NCBI GenBank assembly: GCA_021234155.1
Contig: JAJEKV010000431.1
Coordinates: 142,649 to 206,648 of the forward strand
From: Isoetes taiwanensis
Lineage: Eukaryota > Streptophyta > Lycopodiopsida > Isoetales > Isoetaceae
Direction: 5' to 3'
DNA: 64,000 nt
The translations under genes and the position numbers were made by a program. Below the pieces are notes generated by a model that saw only the letters and a list, made by a program, of their open reading frames with translations, ran no database searches and was not told where the DNA came from. Shown here one piece after another: positions 42,393 through 55,156 of the stretch (position 1 is the stretch's first letter; each line of letters starts with the position of its first letter).

Positions 42393-42423
42393 GTGTGGAC
42401 CCAGAATTGAGGTGGTTGTGTAC

Positions 42424-45400
42424 AATTACTTATGTTTGAGATAACCCGGACTTGTATCCATGTTCGAGTCCTGTATATCCTAACTTATACCTCCATGTAA
42501 CCCATGTTGTTCACCTCTGCCTGATCCGGGTATGGATCATGTGAGAAAGCTAGTCTTACGTGTCTATTCAAGACGCATTTGAACTTCTCACAGGTACCTG
42601 CTAGTCGCTACCTATCCTAGAATTGTACTATTGTACTATTCAATCCCATCATCTTAAGCTTCATTCTAAGGGCCGTTAACATTTATTTCACGTGTCAAAT
42701 ACCACATCATACCGTAGCATCCAACGAATTGACAGTCCCTTGCACATTTCGAACATATCTCCAGACCCTTCATTAGTAACTTTGGTTAAGATGTTTATCG
42801 TATATGTACATGCTATGTACATCATAAACATATATCCACGTCCCACAATGCTAGGGCTCTACTCTAACTTAGCTAAACTATAACCGTCGTAGTTCTTTCA
42901 AACAAAACCCATTGCCTATGTACCTTTATGATGTGGATGCGCCACCTACTTCCCAAATGGACAGGGCCCAACTTTATGTTGGACTTGTATATGTTGCGTA
43001 GATTTTGATAGGGTCTCTAGCTATTTCAACCATTCCTTTAGTGCCTCATGGTACTTTAACCCCGTACATAAACTATGATTCCTCCACGGGATTATGCCAT
43101 AATTCCGAAGGCTACTACCCCACACGAGGAGCTCTTCTAAAGGCTTCTTTCGCTAAGCATCCTTTGTATCCTCACTATCAACTATGCTTAGTCACAATTA
43201 ACCTATTTTTCTTAAGTTATCATGTGGACTCCAGTTTTTAATCAGTTTCAAATGTTCTCATCCTTGGCTCCCTTATAATGAAGCAGAGGCACTACAACCT
43301 CTTCGTCTTTTAATAGGAACACTCAATGTTTCAATCTTCGTTAGTAACCGCCATATCGTTATCCAAAAGGCAACGGATCCTCCAATTTCTACTTCAGCAT
43401 TTAGCATTATTCCCCGCGAGTAGGGTAACTCTTAAGATACATGGACTAGTGCTCTATATAATCTCACCCCTTCTGATCTATACACCTCGTCTTGATTTTT
43501 TTTATCGGGACTTAGAGTTCCTATGTATTCCCTCTTCTCGGTTACCCCTAAAGATATATAATCGCCAAAGTCATCGTACTCCTTCTTTTCTTCCATCAGG
43601 GGGACGCAATATTTTTATACATCTTTTTATTCCCAAAACCAAATAAATGTTCTCAGTTTATAAAATGAAGTAATTCATTGGTATCTAGAACCTTTGAGTA
43701 GCTAAGCTCTCATTATCGGTTATTCCAACACCGTTCCAACCATCCTCGGGATGTTTTTGAATGTAACATCACCGTATCTAAGATAGTCAACTCCAACCAT
43801 TGGGATAACTTGAATGCTTATCTCTGGTAAAGCATACCTAACCCAATATCTTCGTATATAAGCATATCATTACACTCATTCTTTAAACCTTGTCAAGTAA
43901 TATTTCACTCGCCTTGTACGAATATTCTGCTATCTTTTAATATGATATACATCTGAATATCACAATCGACATCCTCGATATGATCACCACTATAGTATTT
44001 GATACTACTAAATCCTTCCTACATCCAAGACCGCTACGTTGTTATTATATGATATAGTAACATGTGTGCACCAACCCTAAGTCTAGACTCATGTGTAACT
44101 CGTTGACATAGGCATCTAGCTATATTCATACTTGCGGCCAACTTATTTCCTCAACTTGGTTATCTAGTACCATACACATGTTGTGGTTTTGACACCACTA
44201 GCCTTAGGTTGCCTTCGTCCTCAAGCTCTAGTCATAACTTCCACAGGGGCAAATGCCAACCTAAGTTCCTAGTGGACATGTTTGACCTCTAGTATAAGAA
44301 CTATTATCTTCATTACTTCCGTATTCACATGGAATGCGAACTAAAAGTTCTAGTATATATCCTATCTTCTTTTAGTTATGTTTTACTATTAAATGGTCCT
44401 AGTACACATATACCAACGCGGAGTTACTCCTCGGGATACACACACGATACAAGTCCAGAGCACATCCTCCTTGGTGAGATGTTCATTGGGCGCCTACCTT
44501 GTTCATACTCCAGACTTTGGTATATTCAACGTGTCATGCGCCTGCTTCTACCAATTGTCGTCTTCTCTTCACCTTATGTGCAAACTACGTTCCACATTAT
44601 TGTCCAGTCTGTTATCCGGCATTTGGATGCTCCCAGCCGACATAAGATGTCGCCATTCCCTTAAATTATACCATGCATAATGGTCATGCATTTGGCCAAC
44701 GTCGTTAAGCGTATTCACGTGGCTACGTGGTCTTCTTAGTCATCCATAATCTTGCATCTCTATTTCACGCCTTATAAACGTCACATTTCGTAGTTTATGG
44801 ATCCGCATCCTCATACAACATTATTCTCTACCTTTCCGCGAATCATACCTCTATTCAAGTGGCAATAGCTATAAAATGTTGTATCGACATTCTATGCATG
44901 CACCATCATGGTCGAAACCTACACTTCTAAAGTGGTTTCCCTCTCAGGAGCTGGGTACTCATAATCCAGTTTCCACCTTAGTACCTTACCTCTCTAATGT
45001 GGTCTATAAGTAGGTCCAGTGTTTCAATCAGATAAGAAACATCGTCACACCAATTTCTCGACTAACCATCCAAGATAAGGATACCTTAATGCCCAATGTT
45101 TAGCACTTCTACTTCAAGCAAGAACCCCAGGATCTGCTTAACCTTCATTATATAATAGCCTCAAGAAGCACCGGGCATGCTTTTGATGCTTCTGTATCTC
45201 TAATAAATGTATAGATATAACTAATGAATTAATAGGTGTGCCCATGTGAGGTAAAGCTCGTTTTAGTCATAGTTCACCTCGACCTGGAGCCTTAGATCCA
45301 TGACTTTAGATTTAGCTCCACAACGGTTTTTAACCATAGGTATTTAAAGCCAACAATATCGCAATTGGAGTCTTGCACCTTAGAGCTTTATTTGAAATCA

Positions 45401-46253
45401 AACCAACATTTCTATCAACAATGTAGTCTCATTTTCTAAGGGTCTTTACCCCTCGCATATCATCTATGGATCGAGAGTGTGAGTCTGGTAACATTAAAGA
45501 TACTCAAAAGGAGAACGCTATTTAGCCATATAGTCAACTATAATAGAAGGAGATAATTATGTATGTCTTACACAAACTCCTAAGGGAATAACCAGGCTTA
45601 GAAAATGTTATCACAAGGTTATGAATAATAAATAATGAAGACCGTCTGTCTGTAATTAACATTAACGTATATAGGTAAAAATGGCAAAAACAGTACAATA
45701 TATAATTCTATTAAAGGGTAAGTATAAATGTGAGGGGCATGTAAACACTGACGATAGCAATATACGCGTTGTTAAAACTGTAACAAAATAGGAAAACAAA
45801 ATTTTAATACACAAATAAATTAGGGCTGGCTGTAATAAAATGAATTGCAAAGTCTGTATTACATTAAAAGAACAAATAGAAGTTGCTTATATTTACACTT
45901 GTCCATAATATATAATCAATTACCCGTATGTATACAAAGAATAATTTCTAAATAAGATAAACTGTGAACTCATCACCACGAATGAAATAGTGAGACCTCC
46001 GCAAATCTTGACTGTTCACTTTCGACGGTCCTAAAAGATGGTCATGTCTGACCTATACCTCTACCTTTTATATATCCCAGAGTTATAAATTACACGTTAT
46101 AAGTCATTTCAAACTTCTTCACTTTGAACATAACAACGTCTGTGTGACTTATAATCTCACGCTATCTCTTTAAGGAGGGGAGACTTCCTTCCAATGTACG
46201 ATGTGTTGCCCTACGATAAGAGTAGTCTTGATGCTGAGGACAGCATCATTTCT
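42424..46253 (+). other. element C internal region, right part (decayed)
   Basis: AT-rich and without a recognisable pol block. The last bases before the polypurine tract read GATGCTGAGGACAGCATC, reminiscent of the acidic end of chromovirus integrases. Only short anonymous ORFs are present (for example 43326-43646 and 44329-44664). Confidence 0.4.
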
Positions 46254-46266
46254 AAGGTGGGGAGAA
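46254..46266 (+). other. polypurine tract of element C
   Basis: AAGGTGGGGAGAA directly precedes the LTR start TGTGACG. The identical tract precedes the 3' LTR of element B on the opposite strand. Confidence 0.85.
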
Positions 46267-47768
46267 TGTGACGTTCCACGTATTTATATGGTATATGTAT
46301 AAATATACTGACACGTCACGTAGTAGAAATACGCCACCATGGGGTATGTTAACCTAGGGGGTTGACCTAAAAGGGATTAATTTAGAATAAAACCTAATTA
46401 AGTGTATTTTTGTCTTAATTAACCTAATTAGCTTAATTAGTCAATTAATGACATGCCACCTGGCCCAAATCGATTGGGCAAGGCAGGGTTTCCAATTGGG
46501 GTCACCCAAATTGGGGCTTTTGTGCCCCAATTCGAATTAGGAGCAATTGGAGATGGAGGAGGAGAAGCAGCCGCCAGGCGCCCTTCAGTTAGTCGAGATG
46601 GAGCACCCCAAGACCGATTTGACGGTTAGTCAGTAGGTTACCTTGTTGATTTATAGCATCCGCCTCTCTGTGGTGTGTTCTCTCTCTGTTTTCTCTGTGG
46701 TTTACCTGTTAGGCTAACCCTTGATTGATATGGTGAGTATTCTCATCTCTAGTCTCTGTATGTGCTTTGGTTGATGGTTTAGTAGTTCTTTGCTTAGTTA
46801 GCACTCCGGAGATGGGGGATTACGGGGGGTAGAGATCTCTGAGCCCATGTATTGTAGTATGCTCCTAGATAGAGCCATGTATTATTCCCATTAGATGCGG
46901 CCTGTGTACAAGATCCCACCGAGCTGTGGAATCTATGGCATCATTGAAGCACCAGATAGGGTCTCGCCTGAGCATAAAAGGCTACGGGGACTCCTTCAGT
47001 GAGCTAGGCCTAATAGTTGGTCGCGTAGAGGGCCGGGTATGGGTCTGACACTCCCTGGGTACAGTGGTGTGATCATCCTGTACTTTGAAGATAAAGTTAG
47101 GGGAGTAAGTCGGGTACGGATGCGGGGGTCGCTGATGCGGCACGTGTCCTCTAGCTCACCCATGGATTCACTGCGACTCTGGGAGGGGACACTTCTCTGA
47201 CCTGCCTCATCGGACTGGGGAGATGTAACCCGGAGTAGTCCCGAAGGGTGATTCCTTGGGATTGCATCTCCGGAAGGCTACAATGGCGCCATAGCTTGAT
47301 TCAGCTCATCTGCAAAGTGTGCACAGGAGGGGCGGATGGAGTGGACTACCCTAGCCACTGTTCTATGCCAGCCAACGCCAGGTTATACCTCTGTCTGCTG
47401 ATCTCTTGAGACCTCAGTCCATCCTCACAGGAGTCTGAGCCGGGGTAGAACCTGGGGTTTGGGGTGTTTTCCTTAGGATTAGATGCATCTTCTTTGCTGT
47501 TAGTATTTGGATGGATGTGCCACCCTTCGTGGTGGTTATTTATGTATGATTTATGATGTATGCTAACATGTATTCACGCTTCCGCGACTTAGGAGTCCCA
47601 TTGAAGGCGTGGGCTGCATGACACCTCCGTGTCCTTCACCCAGGCATCTTCCTACGGATGGTCCGAGTTAGACGGAGGGCCCTGCTCATGGTGAGCTGAT
47701 TGCCATGGGAGGGGGAAGTCTCTGTATGTATACGTCCGGAGCGCCGCATATATTCAGGGAGCGTCACA
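46267..47768 (+). mobile_element. element C 3' LTR
   Basis: 1502 bp with 7-bp terminal inverted repeats TGTGACG and CGTCACA, aligned to 23529-25030. The bases after it (AAGAC) do not match those before the left LTR, so a target-site duplication is not visible. The pair may have been altered by rearrangement. Confidence 0.85.
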
Positions 47769-48495
47769 AAGACTAATAAATGTGTACATTTGAAAGCTCT
47801 TTTCTTTTATCATGCATGTTTGAGGACAAAAGGCTCCAAGTGGTTTTCTCTTTAGCACAAAATTGCTAAGTTTGATGCATCTATATCTGCTACTTAGTCT
47901 ATTGCAATTGAATTCCATCTTTCTCTTTACAAATAGATAGATCTATCTATCTTTACTGATAAGCTTTGATTCCATTATTTTCTTCTTCCTCATCTTCATG
48001 GTTCAATGCATGGGCCCATGATGGTCGTGCAGATGCAGAATGCTTATTGCATAGATAATGTAGATTATGAGTTATCTTGACAGATCATGCATGGAAATGC
48101 AGGGATGATTGCAGATATAATGTAGCTGGAACATGAATTGGAGACTCAGAAAGTGGATCAACATCACCTGTTGCATCATTTGCAACTGCACAGAAAAATA
48201 AAAACTGTTGCAGTGGGTTGATACTGACGCTGATGCAAATATATTGAGTTTCATAGATAATTGGGCATGATTGGACATGATCTGTCCTTATATCAACACT
48301 AGCCTTGATGAAGCTTGATATGAAGATTTTTTTTGCCTCTGTCCTGGTGGTAAAAACCGAGAAAATAGTTATGAACAAACATTTCAAATCTGTTATAATA
48401 GGCGAGCAAACAATTGCTTGGCACATGGTGAATGCTACTTTTGTTTCTACTAAATGATCATGTAAAGGTATGGGTCTCACTATTAATCCTTATGT
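47769..48495 (-). other. host-like intergenic DNA with one exon-like segment
   Basis: On the minus strand a pyrimidine-rich acceptor (TTTTTCTGTGCAG) at about 48190 is followed by an open frame reading NDATGDVDPLSESPIHVPA to 48085. This could be a host exon, but no family was recognised. Confidence 0.3.
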
Positions 48496-48890
48496 TTTAT
48501 AGAGGCTACTTGGTGCCCCCACAATGACTTAATTGGTTCTGTCCATTCTTTCTGCACCCATGGCAATACAAGGGGCTGCATACCAGATATTGTCACCTAC
48601 TTCGCTTATAAATGGATTCTGCAAAGCCTACAAACATTCATTTGACAGATTGCTAGAGCAAGTCTAGCAAGCAGGATACATGGCTGAGACAAAGATGGCA
48701 CTATACAATAATGAGCTCTTTCCTTATAGCGCTATAAGGGCTATTGCATTTGGGCTCATTTGTACACCACTGGAACTGCTCTCAATGTTATAAAAAATCT
48801 TTGTTATGTCCCGACTGCCATGTAAAGAGCGGGGATCATTTCAAAGGTGGTTGTGAGAGATATTGTAAAGACCAATATCTTCTACTTGAA
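48496..48890 (+). pseudogene. PPR protein C-terminus (E/DYW domain) remnant
   Basis: Frames give RLLEQV, stop, QAGYMAETKMALY, then AIRAIAFGLICTPLGTALNVIKNL. An alternative frame then gives LCPDCHVKSGDHFK, corresponding to the NLRVCGDCH and K-x-IS-x-IVGREI part of DYW domains. DYW-PPR proteins edit C to U in organelle transcripts; the HSE and CxxCH zinc sites are the deaminase core. Here the HSE is lost (SAI in its place), frames shift and stops occur, so it is a dead fragment of only the last 130 or so codons. Confidence 0.7.
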
Positions 48891-49334
48891 AGAATATCCT
48901 TGATGCATTTTTTCCAATACACGATCAAACTTGCTTTTTTGAGTTAATTTGGATTATTTTAAGATGGGTGCTTTTTTTCTTTCTCTACTAATGGGTAATC
49001 CCAAATAACTTCGGATATTCAAAAAGAGCGAGTGCATGCAAAGATAGCGATTGGCCTTAATCCACACATTCTTTTGTTTGTTGATGTCGCTACTATTTTT
49101 TTTTTTTTTTTGAAGGATAAAGAATTTTCCATTTATAGGTAAACTATTACACGACCTTATAGCGGATAGACACCCTCCCGAACAAGTTTGAAGAGGGATA
49201 GCTACAAAGCCCTTTTATTTGCATGTAGATGCCTTCTTCTTAAGGTGGTAGTTTGATGAAGGTCTCCCAAACAAAGGGAAACATCATCTTCGACCACACA
49301 CTTGAACTTTCTAAGCTTCTCTATGGCGTGCATA

Positions 49335-49720
49335 TTATTTGTGTGGTCTGTAGTATATGCTTCTTTGCCTAGAGTGAAAGAATTGCGCCTTTTCCATATG
49401 ACCCATAATGCCCATGATCGACAATATGAAAAGCTTTGCGTTTTGAGGCCTGGCCATTCTCTTTGGATATCTACCTAGAAGGAGATCGTTGGTCCCCGAT
49501 TGTAATGTTGAACATATCCATGCACCCGACCACACAACTTGCAGGTCGAGTGCACTCGCTAAAAGCGGTGTTCGAGAGACTCTTCCTCCATCTTGCACAA
49601 TGGACATAGAGGGCTCACGTCGACTTTGAATTTGGATACCCTTACATTTTACCATAGGAGCCCTATGAATTACTTGCCATAAAAAGAATTCACTTTCGGG
49701 GAGGGAGAAGTTTTATCCAT
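49335..49720 (-). pseudogene. LINE ORF2 C-terminal zinc-binding (zf-RVT) region
   Basis: Shifted minus-strand frames give a CPLC-x-MEEESLEH-type motif near 49590 and a downstream VIWKRRN segment, the usual C-terminal part of plant L1 ORF2 proteins. Confidence 0.55.
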
Positions 49721-50395
49721 ACACCCCTCAAATTTCCTTCGGATGTGTGTCGTTGACTTGCACATTCCATTGGTGGTAGCAATAAAGTACCTTTTGTCTT
49801 CAAAGCGCTTATATGCTGATTTCACAAATGACCCTTTTACCGCAGTTGATCGAGAACCCAAGGTTTCTTACTCGTGCTATTTATGTGGTTTGGAAGGCTT
49901 CTTTGCAATACATTCCCACATTGTTTTGTCGTTGATACGAGGCCGAATTTCTGCTTGAATATCATCCATTACGTTGGCGACCACCTTCATACCACATTGC
50001 ACATGAATCAATGTCACGGTTGATCCATCTTCTCACCACTCGATGTCGACCAAAAGGGCTAAAGGACCGTTCTTATTGCGGTAGGATTTGGAATCCACCA
50101 TGGTGGAGTAGTACTCAGCTGCACAATTCGCGATATTCCTTTGTGAAGAGCTCTTTCACCACATGCGGAAATGAGACCTCTTAAGAACGGTGAGGCCTCG
50201 GGAACTTGGTTTCAAGCCATAAAATAGAGACCATGGAAGAGATACTTGTCTTGATACTTTAGCATGTGTGATAGGGAGAAACATATGGCCTTCTTGCTAT
50301 GAGTTGGAGGCACGGTGACTTCATTTTCTCCTCTAAAATATTCCACATGCTTTTGGCTACTAGTATTTTGCTTTGTAGGGTTAAGTCAATCATGC

Positions 50396-52108
50396 CTATT
50401 CCCCTTCTTCCTTATCTCTTTTACATTTCCACCATGCTATTTTCACTAGTGCTCCTTCCTCGTTGCCTCCCCACACAAAGTTTCTAATTGTCCCTTCCAT
50501 TTCTTTTACTTTATCTGTTGGGGCTATGAGGAGAGATGAGGCGTAGATTTTGCGTCTTTGCCAAAGACATGCTTCGCTACTACTATCTGCCCGACCAATG
50601 ATAGTTTTGCGACTTTCCACCAATTCAGATGCTTCTGTAATCCTAATATCAACTCATCCCATACTTTTGTTGAGGGTACTTTAATTCCCACTGGGATTCC
50701 AAGAAGGTTAGAATACTCCCCATCTTTTATGATTTTCCACGGGAGGCGCTCTAAACACCTGGGATGTGGTCCTTCCCCAGCCCATTGCGTGAAAAGCATT
50801 TCTTCCAGTTGATGAGACATCCCGAGGCCAAGGAGAAAGTATCTAACAACTGACTGGCATTCTTTAGATTGCTCTCCTCTGCTACTAGAAACAAAAAAGA
50901 GTCATCTGCGTATTGATTGCATATCTGCTGAGATCCATCCCCCATTTGAAGACCTTCTACTAGACCATCCCTTGAGGCCTGTAGAAATAGCTGTGAGAAA
51001 GCTTCAGCTGCTATGTTAAATAAAAATGGGGCTAGTGGGCATCCCTGTCTAATGCCTCTTTCGATGACGAATATAGGAGAGGACTCCCCGTTGAGAAGAA
51101 CAGAGGCCCGTGCGGAGTGAAGTAATCTCTTCACACTTCCAGTAAAAAATTCCCCGCAACCCAATTTTAACAGCATTTTATATAAAAAGCTCCACCTGAT
51201 GCTATCGTATGCCTTAGTAAAGTCCAACTTGATGTAAGCTACTTTTTGACCTGTGTTTTTAGCCCAATACATACCCTCAAAAGCTGCTGCTATATTGTGC
51301 AGAATGTTCCTTCCTGGGAGAAAACCTGACTGCACGGGGGAGATAGTTTCTGCAAGTATGGGCTTTATTTTCTCTGCCATTCCCTTCGCTATTATCTTAT
51401 AGAATACCCGGCGGCAATGTGATGGGTCTCGGTCATTGATAGTACGTGGGTCTTTTCCCTTTGGAGTCAAAACAATACAACCTGTATTTAGCTTGGGATC
51501 CAGGTGGTCTGCTTGTAGGAAGTCTGTATAAGATGAGAATACATCAGTTTTAATCCATTCCCAATAAACCTGAAAAAACTCTATTGGAATCCCATCCATC
51601 CCCGGACACTTCTCTTTGTCGAGGGCGATGACTGCCTGATGCAAATCCTCTATGGATAGTGGGCGGCTCAACATTTGGTGTTGCTCATTTGTTATGACTG
51701 GAGACACCTTGGAAACCACTAACTCTTCAAACTCGTCTGGAGCGCGGCATCGCTTTTCACGAAGAAGCTTTGAAAGTGATCGTGAAGAAACTTATGGAGC
51801 CCATCACAACTTTTAAGTATCGACCCATCATCAAGTGTAATGCTAGATAATGCTGTTGACCACCTCTTCTGCTTGGCAGCCTTAAAGAAAAACTTAGAGC
51901 ATTTATCTGCTTGCCTAAGCCAAGTTAAACCTGCCTTGCTTCTGTTCTCGACAGTCTTGGTCTCCTCTGACTTTTTAATCTCATCCAGTAATTTTTTCTC
52001 TTCTATACCATCATTGGGACCCGCTGCTCTGAGGGTTGTCAAATGACTGTATAGTTTGTCCAAAGATGCTCTCTCCTCTGTACTTTTTCTCCCCCCCCGG
52101 TTTAGCAA
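50396..52108 (-). pseudogene. LINE ORF2 reverse transcriptase
   Basis: From 52108 the frame reads AGLTWLRQADKCSKFFFKA, the pre-RT block. From 51719 it shows DLHQAVIALDKEKCPGMDG, VLTPKGKDP, SGFLPGRNILHNI, palm motif A IKLDFTKAYDSIRW, motif B RGIRQGCPLAP and motif C QYADDSFLF. NLLGIPVGIK and KLSLVGQIVVAKHV follow at 50524-50820. Catalytic Asp (KLDF) and the ADD pair are intact. Frameshifts occur near 51719 and 50790, with KDPR replacing the expected KVPR and a disturbed RPISL block (DRDPSH). L1-type LINEs make cDNA at nicked chromosomal DNA. The encoded polymerase is not intact in this copy. Confidence 0.85.
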
Positions 52109-52130
52109 ATTGCTTAATATTTGCTAGTCT

Positions 52131-52631
52131 TTGCCGTTAAAGGCCTTCATGCGAGTCTTTTACAAATGCCGCTTGCCAAATTTCTTTGCATTTTGCGGTA
52201 AAAGCAAGGCTCTTTCGGATACTTGATATTCATTTTAAACAACGTCCTTGAGACTTTTTCCTACATTCACGGCATGAAATTACACGGGGATTATGATCGA
52301 TATCGCATTGTCGGTTGCGGTTTACTCTGAAGGGTTGGGGAAGTGGCGAGTGTATTGTAATTCACGTAACTTTGTCATGTCTAGCGTAAGCTCTACCGTC
52401 CCCACCCAACCATTGCACCATGTGAAACCTTTATCCCCTTCGGCTCAATAAATCCGGTAGCGTCTATCGGTTTACTCCTTTGCTCTTTTTAAAACCATTA
52501 ACAATGTGGGATGTTGCACCACGTGCCATCTTCCGATGTCTCCACCATATTAAAATCGCCAAAGCATTAACCATGCTATGTGATTACCAAAGCTTTTGAT
52601 TTTATGTCCGAGGCGAGGCCCATAGTGCACC
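52131..52631. other. no recognisable feature
   Basis: About 500 bp between the truncated LINE and the LTR of element B, without coding motifs. It may include further 5' LINE sequence. Confidence 0.4.
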
Positions 52632-54290
52632 CGTGGCGTCCCCTACCATTATCACGGTGCCCTCACCGTATACAAACAGGGAGTTCATCCCCATACCAGC
52701 TCCATGCTAATACAGGGCCCTCCACATGACACCGCAACCGTGGCCGGGTTCCGGTGGGAAGAGTGGAAGGGTCATTGCACCCCGTCTCCCCTCGGGGGGC
52801 CTACCTAGGCGAAGCGTAACATACATGTCGGTGGCATATACATCAACATCATATGACCATCACGAAGGATGGTCCTCCACATATCTGCATAGACAAAGAT
52901 CGACACATCACATAGGGGAATCCTACCCAAGGCTCAGACTCAAGGGGATGACTGACGGCTTGGGTCTCCAGAGTTCATTGCAGACAGAATTCATGGCAAT
53001 GGATTTGGCTGGCATATGAACATGGCTTAGGGTTGTCCACTCCATCCGCCCCTCCTGTGCACATTTTGCGAGTAGGCTGAAAAGTGTTGGGGGACTGTAG
53101 CCCACGGGATGCATAGCCAAAGGGCTATTCACGGGTTCCATCTCCCGATTCGATGGGGCGGTAGGGATCACTCCCTCGAGAGGTCTACATCTGACTCAAG
53201 GTGACTAGAGGGCCCTTTGCCCGTGTCCGGTGAACCCTTTGGAAAGTGTACACCACTTCAGTGTCGGGCCCATGCCTTACCACTTTCGGTGGTAAGCCAT
53301 TAGACCTAGTCACAATGATCCCTGGTAGCACTAACACACCATAGGGATCGTTCAAGAGTCAGAACACGAACCTCCTTCTAAGCCAGTCTGGCCCCTTCAC
53401 CCACAACCAGGTGTGGTTCTTGTGCCAGGGGCGAATCTACGAAGTGTGCTAGAGAGGCTACTCTAGGAGCATCAACTACAAAGCTTTAGGTCTCTACCCC
53501 CTTCCCAATACAAAGGAGCTCATAGAGATACATCATCCATATACTTCACAGAGAACTAAAGAACTAGATCTAATCTACAACATAGAGTTAGGTTCTTTGG
53601 TTAGAATCTGCTATCTAGAGATCTAGAGGGGGCTGCTATGGGCAATCTAATAGGCTAAACCCTACTGATTCAATGACTAAAAAATAGGGTTTAGACTATT
53701 TAATTGGCCAAATACTGATCCTTGAGGGGCTCCTCGACTGAGCTCGACCATCTGCTGAAACTTTCGAATCAAGAGAAACTAAGGATGCAATTCTCCCGGT
53801 GATGCGGGATGCGGTTTTTGGCATTTGAGGCAGCCAAAGCGAGTTCTAAAGCCCTAAAATCGAAAATTGGGCTAGTTAGGGTTTCCTACCCCTATATAGA
53901 CAAGGGGTTGGTTAGGGTTTCCAATTATCCCCTTTTGGCATGTGGGATAATTGGAAATGGGCCCACTTGCCTTTAAGGGCTAGGTGGCCAAATGTGCACA
54001 CATGGAAATGTGTGCCCACATTAATGTGTACATTGGAAAATGTGCACATTAATTACACCTATGGGTGTGGCCCACTTGGCATGAAGTGTCCACTTGGAAA
54101 TGTGTGCCCACATTAATGTGTACATTGGAAAATGTGCACATTAATAGTTACACATATTTACGGCAAGTTGCCCCCTAGGGCTACTCACTGGCTGCTGCTA
54201 AGCGTACCGCGTCGCCATTGGAGTGGCGGTGTGCGGCGTGATTGGCGATGCGGTATCGTCCCCGGGTATCTTGTCTTTGGAAACGTCACA
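52632..54290 (-). mobile_element. chromovirus B 3' LTR
   Basis: On the minus strand the LTR starts TGTGACG at 54290, next to the polypurine tract AAGGTGGGGAGAA (54291-54303). It runs about 1.66 kb to a degenerate terminus near 52632 (GTGGCGTCCC). A TATA-like CTATATAGG on the minus strand near 53900 may be its promoter. The LTR is of the same clade as the LTRs of elements A, C and D. Confidence 0.75.
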
Positions 54291-54303
54291 TTCTCCCCAC
54301 CTT
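54291..54303 (-). other. polypurine tract of chromovirus B
   Basis: Minus-strand AAGGTGGGGAGAA abutting the LTR, identical to that of element C. Confidence 0.85.
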
Positions 54304-55156
54304 GAAATGATGCCGTCGCGGCATGGGTGGGTCTCCACCTTGGGATCAACCTAAACGCAACAACTTGATACATACGATCGCTACTATAATTCCTACACAT
54401 TTATTAAAATTACCTTAAGGTAATATTTTTATGACATTATCACATTATTATATTATAACATAACTTATCAATTCACAACATTACTAGCAGTTACTCCAAA
54501 ATTCACTTAACATTACAATTAAGTTTATCAAATTTTAAAATTAACGTCAGGGGGCACTCTTCATTCCTTGCAACACATTCCAACAAAATTTGTGTTGCAA
54601 GTCTTAAATAACTTAACCGACCTCCTTGCCCTCGGGGCGCTCTCTTGGCTGCAGGTCGACACTACGTTAGTACCATTTAATTATTAAATAAAATTTTGGT
54701 TATATGGTGACCACCCCACCTATCTACATGGATGCATGGCTAATCTCCCGGCGTAGGAAGAGGGTGAATCTTCCATTATGGCCGCGGAGACAGCGCCTAT
54801 ATGCCTATATGCCGCTCATGCCTACACCTCTAGTTGCCCAGCGTGGAGGATATCCTTCTCGCGTGGGGGCGCGAAGGATAGATTCCTCCTATCAAAGCAT
54901 ATATGGGGCTAAAGGTGCTTTCCCTATCAATGCATTCCTTCATGACCTCCTTTCTCTCGAGGTCGTCTACTTCCGTGGGACAGAAGTAGACTTTCTAATC
55001 TACCTTCCACTCGCCCAAGCGAAAACGCGGTCATGCCTACATTGACATTACACCACGCCCTAGAGATCACCGTAGTGGTCCCATCATCGGTAACAACGCA
55101 TGCGACCCATACTAAGCATAGGTTGCATGCGTAGATTAATCTTAACTACACCAGAA
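54304..55156 (-). other. 3' untranslated region of chromovirus B
   Basis: Noncoding and collinear with 14482-15200 of element D. Confidence 0.5.

Larger units (their letters stand above)
27440..42420. mobile_element. large non-autonomous CACTA-type (EnSpm) DNA transposon, 15 kb
   Basis: The left end starts CACTACCACC at 27440. The reverse complement of the right end starts CACAACCACC at 42420. The terminal repeats match over about 28 bp (…CTGG-TCCACA…). Both sides are flanked by the 3-bp duplication TAC (27437-27439 and 42421-42423), the length typical of CACTA elements. Inside each end are many short subterminal repeats of the GTGTAGTTTTT type in opposite orientation (27470-28870 and 41790-42390). 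No transposase was found. The interior carries a LINE fragment, a minisatellite, large inverted repeats and a TR-GAG element. Confidence 0.7.
49096..52130 (-). mobile_element. L1-like LINE, 5'-truncated
   Basis: A run of T at 49096-49111 is the poly(A) tail of a minus-strand LINE. It is followed by the 3' region with a zinc-binding RVT segment, the reverse transcriptase and part of the region between endonuclease and RT. The 5' end near 52130 lacks ORF1 and the endonuclease. The target-site duplication was not resolved. Confidence 0.75.
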
